A stretch of 64,000 bases of DNA from positions 186,001 through 250,000 of the forward strand of contig JAFCMP010000088.1 in assembly GCA_017506865.1 (NCBI GenBank), in the 5' to 3' direction. Both the position numbers and the translations under genes were made by a program. The notes below the pieces were generated by a model, which was not told the origin of the DNA, made no database searches, and was given only the letters and a program-made list of their open reading frames with translations. Shown here in pieces: positions 1 through 9,500 of the stretch. Origin of the DNA: Tribonema minus (taxonomy: Eukaryota; Sar; Xanthophyceae; Tribonematales; Tribonemataceae). Each line of letters begins with the position of its first letter. Positions within the stretch are counted from its first letter, which is position 1.

Positions 1-2109
1 TCCGCGCGCTTCTGCCTCGCGCACAAGGCGCCCGACATGGTCGACCTTGTGAACCGCCGCTGCGAGGCGGACGGCTGCAACCGGCGCCCCGTCTTTGCGC
101 CGCCGGGGCAGAAGGCGCGCATGTGCTCGGACCACCGCGGCCCGAATCATGTAGATGTCATTAATCATCGATGTTTGTGGGCGCAGTGCAGCATGGTCGC
201 GTGCTACGGCCTGCCGGGCGAGCGCGCGAGCAGCTGCGCCGCGCACAAGACGGAGGGCATGCAGAAGAAGAAGGGGCGCGCGGGCGGCGCGCCGACGCTG
301 CCGCTCATGGCCGGCTCCACGCCGCCGCCGCTGCTGCCGCCGTCGATGCTGCAGCACCACCACTTTGCGGCGCATGGCGGCGGCGGAGGCGGCGGCGGCG
401 GCGGCGACGGCGGCTTCGCCATGGGCCTGCAAGATAGCGGCCTGGGGTTGGCGCGCGGCGTCGACGACCGACCTGCGCCGTGGCACCATCCGTTTGGCGG
501 CGGCGGCGGCGCGGCGCAGGCGGGGCGCAAGCGCGGCATGGATGAGGCGGGCATCGGCCTGCACCACGCGCAGCAGCAGATGGGGGGGCACATGTTTGGT
601 GGCGGCGGAGGCAGCGGCGGCGATGGCGGTCAGGCGGCGATGGCGCCGATGCCGTACCTCCTCCAGCAGCAGCAGCAGCAGCGGTTGCAGTCCGCCCAGT
701 ACATGCAGCAGCAGCAGATGCAGCCCCAGCAGCAGGGTTCAATGGGCTCGTTCATGCAGCAGCAGCAGCAGGGGCTGGGGGGCGCGCCGCAGCACAACGC
801 GCTGGCGCACCAGGCGCCGCAGCTGCTGCAGCAGCAGCAGCAGATGTCCATGTACGGCGGCAGCATGCGGCACTCGCCGCAGCCATCGCCACACCAGCAG
901 CGGCAGCAGCAGCCATCTGTGCTGCACAGCAGCTTCGCCGGCAGCGCCGGCGGCAGCATGCCCTCGCTCGTCGGCCCCGCGGCGCCCGACCCGCAGCACG
1001 CGCGCTACTGGCCGCACCCGTCCAGCGCTTCTCCGGCGGCGGCCAACGAGTTTGGGTTTGTGCCGCGAGGGGCGCGCGAGGACTCGCACGGCACGCGCAG
1101 CCCCTACCAGTACGCGGACTACACGTGGGGTCCATCCGGCGGCGCTGCCAACATGTACGGCCTGCCGGCTGGCTCGTCGAACGAGGGCTTGGCTGGGTAC
1201 TTTGGCAGCGGCGGCGCCGGCGGCGCAGCGGCGTACGCTCATCCCTCGCTGCTCAAGGAGCCGGGAGGGGGGTTGCGGGGGTTCGAACTGCAGCAGCGCG
1301 GCGTGCAGCACCAGGCGGCGTCGCTGCTGCCACAGCAGCAGCAGCAGCAGCAGCAGCGCATGAGCCAGACGGCGGCGCCGCCGATGCAGCACCTGCTGCA
1401 GCACCAGCACCACTACCAGCAGCAGCAGCAGCAGAACCTGCAGCAGCAGAAGGCGCTGCAGCGCGCGCACACGCTGCAGATGCAGGAGGCGCAGAGCAAC
1501 CTGCAGCGGCACCAGCAGCTGATGGCCGGCGCGCAGCTGTACGGCGGGCCCTCCTCCGTGGCGATGGCGTCGGCGGCAGCGCACTACGGCGGCGCGGGCG
1601 GCGGCAGCGGCGGCGAATCCAGCAACGGCGCTGGCGCGGCGCCGGCAAGAGCGGATGCGCACGGCGGCGGCGCAGCAGCGCAGCACGCGGTGCTGGGCAG
1701 CGGCCCGCCGCGCAGCGCCTCCGCGCCGCCGACGTGCCACCTGGATGAGGGGTTCGCGCGGCTGCTCGCGACAGCCGCTGCCGCCGGCGCGGCGCCGCAG
1801 CCGCAGGCGCAGGCGCCCCCCGCGGCGGCCAGCAACGGCGACGCGACGCGGGCGGCGGCGGTGATGGTCACGGCGGGCGGTGGCGTGAGGGGCGGGGGGG
1901 GGGGGCAGATGGCGCAGTACCATAGAGCGGGCGCCGCGCACTACGGCGGCAGCGTGCTGCTGAAGGAGCCGCTGTCGCCGGCGCCGCAGTCGTCGGTGCC
2001 GTCGATGACGTGCGGCGCGGACGCGGCGGAGGACGCGGCGGAGGCGGCGGCGGCGATGCTGCTGCGCAACGCGGCGCAGCAACGGGACAACACAGTGCCG
2101 TCCGGCTAG
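1..2109 (+). CDS. EsV-1-7 cysteine-rich repeat protein, 3' part (5' end outside window)
   Basis: The reading frame is open from base 1, so the gene starts upstream; 702 residues are visible. Residues 1-19 are the end of one EsV-1-7 repeat (C-x2-H then PDMVDLVNRRC). A full repeat follows with spacing C-x4-C-x15-C-x2-H (CEADGC ... CSDH), then another (CLWAQC ... CAAHKTEGM). The family is known from the Ectocarpus IMMEDIATE UPRIGHT developmental regulator, other stramenopiles, a few other algae, and the virus EsV-1 that names it; its molecular function is not established. After about residue 90 the protein is low complexity: long Gln, Gly, Ala and His runs encoded by CAG/GGC arrays, a composition often seen in transcription cofactors. 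The repeat assignment is firm. A nuclear or regulatory role is inference. The ATG at 37 lies within the repeat array and is not a credible start. Confidence 0.85.
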   Translation, partial: SARFCLAHKAPDMVDLVNRRCEADGCNRRPVFAPPGQKARMCSDHRGPNHVDVINHRCLWAQCSMVACYGLPGERASSCAAHKTEGMQKKKGRAGGAPTLPLMAGSTPPPLLPPSMLQHHHFAAHGGGGGGGGGGDGGFAMGLQDSGLGLARGVDDRPAPWHHPFGGGGGAAQAGRKRGMDEAGIGLHHAQQQMGGHMFGGGGGSGGDGGQAAMAPMPYLLQQQQQQRLQSAQYMQQQQMQPQQQGSMGSFMQQQQQGLGGAPQHNALAHQAPQLLQQQQQMSMYGGSMRHSPQPSPHQQRQQQPSVLHSSFAGSAGGSMPSLVGPAAPDPQHARYWPHPSSASPAAANEFGFVPRGAREDSHGTRSPYQYADYTWGPSGGAANMYGLPAGSSNEGLAGYFGSGGAGGAAAYAHPSLLKEPGGGLRGFELQQRGVQHQAASLLPQQQQQQQQRMSQTAAPPMQHLLQHQHHYQQQQQQNLQQQKALQRAHTLQMQEAQSNLQRHQQLMAGAQLYGGPSSVAMASAAAHYGGAGGGSGGESSNGAGAAPARADAHGGGAAAQHAVLGSGPPRSASAPPTCHLDEGFARLLATAAAAGAAPQPQAQAPPAAASNGDATRAAAVMVTAGGGVRGGGGGQMAQYHRAGAAHYGGSVLLKEPLSPAPQSSVPSMTCGADAAEDAAEAAAAMLLRNAAQQRDNTVPSG

Positions 2110-2586
2110 GCGGGGAGTTAGACTCGTTACCGGGGGGGTTCGGGGGGGGGGAGGGGGGGTTATGTGGTCATGTATCGCCGGTAGCACAGTGGGTGGTCGT
2201 TTACGCGTGCCTGCGGGGCATTCACACACGAGGGGCGCCCACAGGGTGTCACAGGCTGACAGCGGACAAGCTGTATCGTCTGCGCAACTCGTCCGTCTCG
2301 CATAGGCTCCCTCACCGCGCAGCGACAGCGCACTTGTCGGAACATTCGTCAACCCCCATTCACTGGCACAGCTGTGCCAGCGGCCGCGCGCTGCTGTTGT
2401 ATGTGGTCATCATAGCCGCCAGCCCATAGGCGCCAGCGATTGCGATTCCGTCTCCTGCACACTGTGTAGAGCCGTCGAGATATATGTTGATATCTCGCTC
2501 TGTTTTTTCTGTCAGTCGCTCACATGTAACATGACATTGAATCTGTTGTCATCTGCGTGCCGCTCAACTGCTTGCCTCTTGTTGTG

Positions 2587-2635
<49 letters not shown>

Positions 2636-3059
2636 TGCACCACGTTGGCATATGGCTGTCTGCAGGTTGATGCCTGGTCTAACGCGATGTACACATTACA
2701 TTGCTAGCACTGTCACACTGGAAGTGTAATGCGCGCAGGTGATGTCAGAGACCTATGTAACCAACATGCATGCACTATGCATCATGTTCATTCATCACAA
2801 CATCCATGCACTATGCTCTCCCACCCCGTCCAATCTTATTAGCCAGTCCAATCTGCTACTTAGTGCAATTGAGCTCATAAAGCTCTAGCTCTGCAACCAA
2901 CACTGCACCAGACCGTTATGTGATGCTGCGCATGGTATCCAGCAGCTGTGAGAACCTCAGATCTTCAGGGCCCCGCGCCAATTGCATAGCGGCACCACGG
3001 TCGTGAGTTGAGGTAGCGGCGCTGTGAGTTCAACACCACTTCAGGCCTGGGCGCGCGAG
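2110..3059. other. Intergenic region between EsV-1-7 gene and USP gene
   Basis: This spacer separates two genes on the plus strand. It begins with a G-rich stretch just after the stop, then turns AT-richer. It holds an inverted repeat at 2476-2497 (CGAGATAT arms, 6-base loop) followed by a T-run, a possible 3'-end hairpin, and a GCT/CTG microsatellite at 2588-2634. No convincing coding exon was seen. The last 200 bases presumably hold the USP promoter, but no definite element can be named. Confidence 0.6.
2588..2634. repeat. (GCT)n / (CTG)n trinucleotide microsatellite
   Basis: About 15 uninterrupted GCT units. It lies outside the coding sequence, downstream of a gene that itself carries many CAG runs. 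It is open on the minus strand as poly-Ala, but that reading frame has no other protein character. Confidence 0.95.
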
Positions 3060-4590
3060 ATGGCGCACACTGCTCGGGTGGTCGGCCTGCCCAATCTCGG
3101 AAACACATGCTTTCTGAACAGCGTCCTGCAGAGCCTGGCGTCACTGAGGCACTTCGTCAGCTATCTGGAGGGGATGCGTCCTACCGTAGGACACGCCAGC
3201 CGGGCCTCATTTTCTCGTACCCTGCTGCAATGCCTGAGCCAGCTGGCTGGGGGCGCTGCGGCTGCTCCGTCATCGACCTACCCCATCGCGAGGGAGGTGT
3301 ACGAGGGTCTGCTGAGGAAGGCACCCACGTTCCAGGGCAGGGACCAGCAAGATGCACAGGAGGCCTTCCACGCACTCGTGGACTTGGTGGACGAGGAAAG
3401 GATCCAGCTGAAAAATAGGCTGGGCTCGGCGTACGTGGTGCCGTTGAGATCGCGGCGAGATTTCCTGCGCATCCACCCCGCCCCCCCGTTTGCCAGTGGA
3501 GGCCTGGAAGCCCTGCTGAGGCCCGCAGCGGCGGTGCTGCCGGCGAGCTTCTTCGGCGCCCTGCCCATGCAGGGGACGCTCTGCTCCTCGCTGCGCTGCG
3601 TCGTCTGCAACACGTCCAAGCCGCTCACGGTCGCGCCGTTCATCGACATCAGCCTGCCGCTGCCGGAGGCCTACCAGCTCTACGGCGGCGGCGCCTCCGC
3701 CCACCACGCCAGCAGCAACGGCTTCGCCAACGGCAACGGCGTCGCCAATGGCAACGGCGCCGCCAACGGCAACGGTGCCGCCGCCGCGTGGCACCCGCTG
3801 TTCTCCGGCGCGGCGCTCGCGGGCGGCCGCCACGGCTACCTGTACCACCAGCAGCACTACCACGCGCACCACCGCGCGCCCGCGATCGTCATGCACAGCG
3901 ACGGCTCCGTGGACCTCGAGGCGTGCCTGCGCGCGTTCATGCAGGAGGAGGAGGTGGAGGGCGTCGAGTGCGACGCGTGCACGCACAGGCGGCGCCGCGA
4001 GCGCCGCATACAGGAGCGCCTGCGCCGCGGCGTGCCGGCGGAGTACGCGAGCGCGCAGCCGCCGGCGGCGGCGGGCGGCGCGGAGGCAGCGGCGGCGCTG
4101 GCGGCATTCGACGAGGACGGCGAGGGGCCGGAGCTGCGCACCTTTGTCAAGCGCCTGTCGCTCGCGCGCCTGCCGCGCGTCCTGTGCCTGCACTTCTGCC
4201 GGCGGCACTACTCGCCGTCGCGCGAGCGCATGGTCAAGCTGTCGCAGCGCGTGCGCTTCCCGCTGGAGCTCACACGCGACGGCCTCGCGCGCTGCGGCGC
4301 CGTGGCGGACGCCGCCGCCGCCGCCGCCTCCTGCACCGCGGCGGCAGCGGCGGCGGACCTCGGCGGCAGCATGAGCGGCAGCAAGAGCGCCGCTGCCGAC
4401 AGCGACCTGTACCTGCTGCGCGCCGTCATCGTGCACCAGGGGTCCGCGGACGCGGGGCACTACGTCGCGTACCGGCGCGTCGGGCGCGGCGCGGCGTGGG
4501 TGTGCGCGAGCGACGCGGCGGTGCGCGCGGCGACGGAGGAGGAGGTGTGCGCGTGCGAGGCGTACATGCTCTTCTACGAGGCCACCAGCG

Positions 4591-4622
<32 letters not shown>

Positions 4623-4682
4623 TGCGCGAAGGCGGGCGGCGGTGCGGGGGACGCGGAGGAGGGCCTGGAGGCGGTCGCGTAA
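3060..4682 (+). CDS. Ubiquitin-specific protease (USP/UBP, peptidase family C19)
   Basis: A cysteine deubiquitinase that removes ubiquitin from substrates. It reads as one exon of 540 residues from the ATG at 3060; the open frame extends a little upstream but with no earlier ATG. The Cys box is GLPNLGNTCFLNS near residues 9-21 with catalytic C17, followed by the family QQDAQEAFHAL segment. The His box DAGHYVAYRR contains H467, and a downstream SDAAV segment is where the third catalytic residue normally lies. CxxC pairs at CVVC and CDAC form the usual USP zinc site. Between them is a species-specific insert of Asn-Gly repeats (3718-3782) and a His-rich stretch. The C-terminus is a Gly/Ser tail. 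The catalytic core is compact, like small USPs; the subfamily cannot be fixed by eye. Confidence 0.92.
3718..3782 (+). repeat. 18-bp coding minisatellite (ANGNG repeats) in USP
   Basis: Three near-identical 18-base units encode FANGNGV/ANGNGA-type blocks in the insert between the two zinc-binding CxxC pairs of the USP. The repeat number is likely to vary between strains. Confidence 0.85.
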
Positions 4683-6503
4683 CGGGGCGGAGCACTGCGG
4701 CGGTGGCGGCATTGGCAGCTGCTGGCATGCCTCCCCCAACGCTCGAGGGTTAGACGGGAGGGAGGGCGTGCACAGGCAGCGACAACAGCGCACTGTGCAC
4801 GGCGCGCGGGACCTCCTGCCCAGTGAGCGGAGAGGCTCCCGGCGCAGACCGGCCGGCGCGACGCACTTCATGTTGTGATGGCAGCAGTTCCATACTCCGG
4901 CGCCGATGCGGTAAGGCAGAGGCAGCAGCACGCCGCGAGCTGCAATTTTGGCCCTACGGGGCGGGGCTGGAAGCCCCCCTGCCGCTTCCGCCACTTTGAG
5001 GGGGAGTGGGGGGGGAGAGGGGCTACGCTTAGTGAGGCTCCAGCCCTGTGCAAATTAGCCAGCGGCGCCGCGTGATCGCGCGCGCCGCTCACGCTGTAAG
5101 TAGATAGGCGCCGCTGCTCAGCAGCAGCAGCGGTGCTCAATGCTCCGGGCTGCGCACGCGGCGGCAGCGGCGGCCGGCGGCTTGCAATGCGGGCCCCCGG
5201 CTTGTGGCCCGGTACACTTCAAGTTGAGGTGCAATAGACACGCCCCCATACCTTGAAAGCAGTCGTGCTTGAACTGCGTGCATTGTTGCACGAGTGCATC
5301 GCACGCGGCAGTGCGGCGATCTGTGTGCCTGCTTGGGGTTGTCGATGGTCACCCACAGAGATGCGAGCGCGCGTGCGTTGGAGCTGTTCCGCATTGCCAT
5401 CCTGCGCTGCTTTGTGAAGTGCATTGCATGTTGATCCCCCCCCCCCGTGGCGCCCCACCTTCGGCAACAGCGTTGTTCGCCTGCCCACCCCCTCTTGACT
5501 CCGTGACGGGCGCCATGATATCATGATAGACGATGCCATGTTGAGCACTCAGTATAGAGTCGAGTATTTGCAAACGCACGCCGGCGATACCAGTGTTGTG
5601 CCGTTCAGAGCCATCTGGAGCCCCCCCATGTCAGGTCCGATGCCGTGCTGTCACATTGTGATGGTCATGCAGGCATGCAGTCACTCAGTCAAGAGCGGAA
5701 GGGGCAGCAGAATTCTGCGGGCGGTATGAGTGCGCGTGTGCGCGAGTAGAAAGTGATCACTCAATTGTGACAAAACGGCATACTGAAGTATTTCAGAAGT
5801 ACATGGAAGCCACCTTGCCACGCAACCTGGAAAAAGCCCCCCCAGTTTGCTACCAAGTGCAGTCAGCCATGTTTCAAAACTTCCTCGGACGTGCTTGACT
5901 GTGTAAGGAGCATGTTCCAGATCACATTGTGTGATCCATGCTGGAGTGCCTGCAGAAATGTCATTGTCCTGAGAGCACCACCACAAAACCACTACCTTCA
6001 CCTGGGCAGACCTGCCTACTCGAGTCCCGTTTTTGGTGCAAAAGCGCGCATACCATTCCCACGTAGTGCTGAGCACCTTGCGCTCAACATCAAACAACAA
6101 AGGCTACTGCTTTTCTGATAAAACACACTGTACCCTTCTGGTGAGTACGCTCCACCAGATGGACAGATCACGAAGCAACCACATGTGGCAGAGGACCGGT
6201 TGCCTCAGAGCTGGCCACAGCTTAAAGCTCGTAGCTAATGAGGCCTTGCTTTCACAAGGAAGCTCAGAGAGTCTGATTCATCCCCCCCAGGGTGCATCAC
6301 AATTCTCCATGAGTCAAAGCTTTCAATGCTTGACTGTTGCGCATCGCACACATGTCAATGTGCTGCACATTGAGCATCACTGCCACTGGCCAAGCCTCAA
6401 TTAGCGCGCCTCGTCATCATGATTTGAGCCGCGCCCAACGGCGCTGACAGCAAGGCTGCGTCGGCGTGAGGCGCGCATATGCCTCTGTGCTCGAGGGCAG
6501 TGC
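4683..6503. other. Convergent intergenic region, no gene recognised
   Basis: This stretch lies between the 3' ends of the USP gene (plus) and the Pmp-like gene (minus). From about 5200 to 6420 base composition is clearly less GC-rich than the flanking exons. Short open frames exist on both strands but show no family motif, biased composition or coherent splice phases. Probably 3' UTRs plus spacer. Confidence 0.55.
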
Positions 6504-9500
6504 TCAGGCATATGCAGAAGCGCTCCTGCGCGCTGCCCGCGCTGTGGCATCAGCTGTCACGTGCGACATGGGGGCGCTTTCTGCGGGCATGTCAGGTGCT
6601 GCAGTCGCCGTCGGCGACTGCTGCGGCCGCGCGCCGACGCCGCTGCCGAGCGAACCGCCGCTGTCGCCGCCGCCGCCGCCGCCGCCGCCGCTGCCGCTAC
6701 CCTCGCCCATGGCCGCCGCCGCCGCCGCCGCTGACAGGCTCTTCCCGCGCAGCGGCTCGGAGACCTCCTGTACCACCGTGCGTGTGATGAAGAGCACCTG
6801 CGCGACCGCCGCGAGCAGCAGCGCGACGTTGAGAGTGATGAGCAGTGCGCCGAGGATGTTCGCGCCGTGCGCGCCGCCCGCGAGCGCGCCGCTCGCGAGC
6901 AGCAGCGCCGCAAGCATGTTGAGCGCGAGGATGACGCCGCCGAGCGTGTAGACACGCGCGTCGGCGCCCGTCGCGTGCGGCGCCGCGCGGCCGTACGCGG
7001 CGAGCGTCACGATGGCCAGCGCGCAGGCCATGGCGCTCTGGCCGGGCGAGCCGGGGAAGGTGAAGACGAGCGCGCCCGTGAGCAGCAGGCGCCGCAGGCA
7101 CTCCCAGAGCTCCCAGTAGTCTGCAGCGGCGCGGCGTGGAGCGGCGGCGGCAGCGGCGGCGGCGGCACGCAGAGTGCTGTTGTCAGCCTTGTGCTGTGCA
7201 GATGAGGTGAAGACAAGTGAGCTGTTGACAGCGTTGTCCGCATTGGTCCACATCAAGATATCTGGGAGTAGGCTGCCTGGTGCATTGAGTTGCAGGCGCT
7301 ATGCAGCTCATCCACCCACCTCTGACACAAACTCAAGCGCGTAATGATATGTTGCAGGCACGGCAAAGACCAAGCATGGAGAACACGCGAGTTGTGCATG
7401 GCTGTCAGCAGTGAACCCACAGGGGCGCGCTGGCTGGCAAGACGTGCGCACATCGTGCATCCATGCATCCTCCGTAATGTGTTGGCAGCTGAACTGCACG
7501 CAACTCCTGCGCACGCGCGGAGGCCGCACTCACAGCGGTCCGGGCGGTAGGGGCGCCACAGGAAGGCGGTCGAGCGCAGCGCCGGCACCGCCTCCGCCGC
7601 GCGCAGCGCCTCGAGGCGGCTGCTCTCGTGCCGCAGCGCCGCGCGCAGCGCGTTCCGCAGCGATTCCTTGGGCCCCGCAAGCAGCAGCACGCCCCTGCTC
7701 CTGCGCAACGACGCCGTGCTGCTGCGGTGCTGCGAGCCGCTGCCGCCGCCGCCGACGTCGTCGCCGCTGCAGCGGTAGAGGGTGCTGCCGCCGCGGGCGG
7801 CGGCCCCGTCGGCCGTGCCGGCACCGGCGGCGGCGGCGGCGATGGCGGCGGTGGAGGGGACGTCGAGGGCGAGGCGGGCGCGCGCGCGCAGCATGTCGCG
7901 CGCGCGCCAGAGGTACCACGCGTACAGCGCGGGTATGCCCAGGGGGTACACGAGCACAAAGACGGCGGCGTAGGCCATGTAGTAGGTGTGCTTGGCGGTG
8001 TCGCAGGAGATTGAGTAGTCTGCACGTAGCCACCGCGCGTCGGTCCCCGGCAGCGTGTCGCACGCGAACGTCTGGAAGCACACCTGCGCGGCGTCAGCGT
8101 GGCGCGCAGCATCGGCGGCGGCGACACGTTGCAGCATCTGCATACTTGTGCGGCGATGGTAGATTTGCAGAGCGCGCGGCAAGCGTGTGTGCGGCACTCG
8201 ATTGGCATCTGTACATGCTGTTCGAACGTGCTATCATGCAAAAGTGGGCAGGAACTGTCAGGCTGGCCCTCACCAAGTCAGCTCTGCGAGCCAACAAGCT
8301 GAACAAACGCTGCTTTGGGCTGCCCGACCTCGGTAGACATACCAGCTTGTGCGCGGCCGCACAGCAGCAGGAGCTGCTGAGGCTGCGCGTCCAAGCAACA
8401 GGCATGCAGACATCGCAAGGGCGGCTCCAGGGCCCTGCCGAGCGCTGTGCTACGGCACTAACCCTAACCCTAACCCTAACCCCTAACCCTAACCCTAACC
8501 CTAACCCAATCGAAGACGCCACAGCGGCAAAGCGCGCACATGCAGGCCAAGCTCATGCGCCGCTCGCCGCGAGGGAAGCCGCAGATGCACGCGCGCAGCA
8601 GCAGCAGCGGCGGCGGCAGCGGCAGCGCAGCGGCGGCGGCTGCCACGCACCGTGCTCACGCCCGAGAAGATCACGAAGGTGAACGCCAGCACAATCTGAT
8701 GGCCGCGCTCAGCGAGCACCACGAGGATGCCGCGGCTGAAGCGGCGGCACGCGCCGCGGCGCGGCACGCAGCGCAGCAGCCCCCGCCGCCGCCGCTGCGC
8801 GCCTTCCCGGGATCCGCCCGATCCCCTGGCGAGAGCGGCGGCGCTGCTGGCGTCGTGCGGCAGCGACAGCGCGGACGCGGCGCCGCTGCTGAACGTGGTG
8901 CGCGGCGCGGCGGTGTGGAGGCGGCGCCGCGCGCAGCGCCGCGCCGCCGCGAGCGCCGCGACGACGGCGAGCGGCGCCAGCGTCGCGACGAGCAGCGTCG
9001 TGTAGAAGTCTGTCGCAAACACGCACGACATCGGCAGGAGCACGACGCCGAGGTTGACGACGCTGAGCCAGCGCAGGAAGTCCTGGGGGGGGGCGGGGGG
9101 GGGAGGGCGGGGCAGTGATGCTCAGGTTTGAGCGGCGCGGATGGGCTTGTAGTGGGGGCGTTGGGGGGGCAAGTGACATGGGATGGAGCGGTCCGGAACT
9201 GCTTGCGGCGCCGCTGTAAGCTTGCACAGAGGCCTCACAGACGAAGCAACGTGGGCACTGGAAGAAGCTGTTGGGGGGTTTGGTGGCGTGCAGGCGCAAC
9301 AAGGATATGGTGTGACATCTCGCAGGTGGTGCGCACCAATCCCGCGCACACTCATTCCATGGATGGTGTTGCTGACAGCAACGCTGACCAGGTTGCGAAG
9401 CAGCGGTCTACAAACGCACATGCTCACCTTCTTGAAACTCGCAATCTCAGACTGGACCAGAGCCTCGTGCACAGCATGCGTCATGACTCACGACGTGTGT

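Noticed and set aside
739-2352. 537-codon open frame on the minus strand
   Set aside because: It is the complement of the CAG/GGC-rich EsV-1-7 tail. Its sequence is Arg/Leu/Val low complexity without motifs.
2512-2694. 60-codon frame with a poly-Ala run over the CTG repeat
   Set aside because: Nothing but the microsatellite supports it.
3270-4994. 574-codon minus-strand frame opposite the USP
   Set aside because: Antisense to a gene with full catalytic motifs; open only because of high GC.
8458-8507. True chromosome end
   Set aside because: Coding exons continue in phase on both sides of the array.
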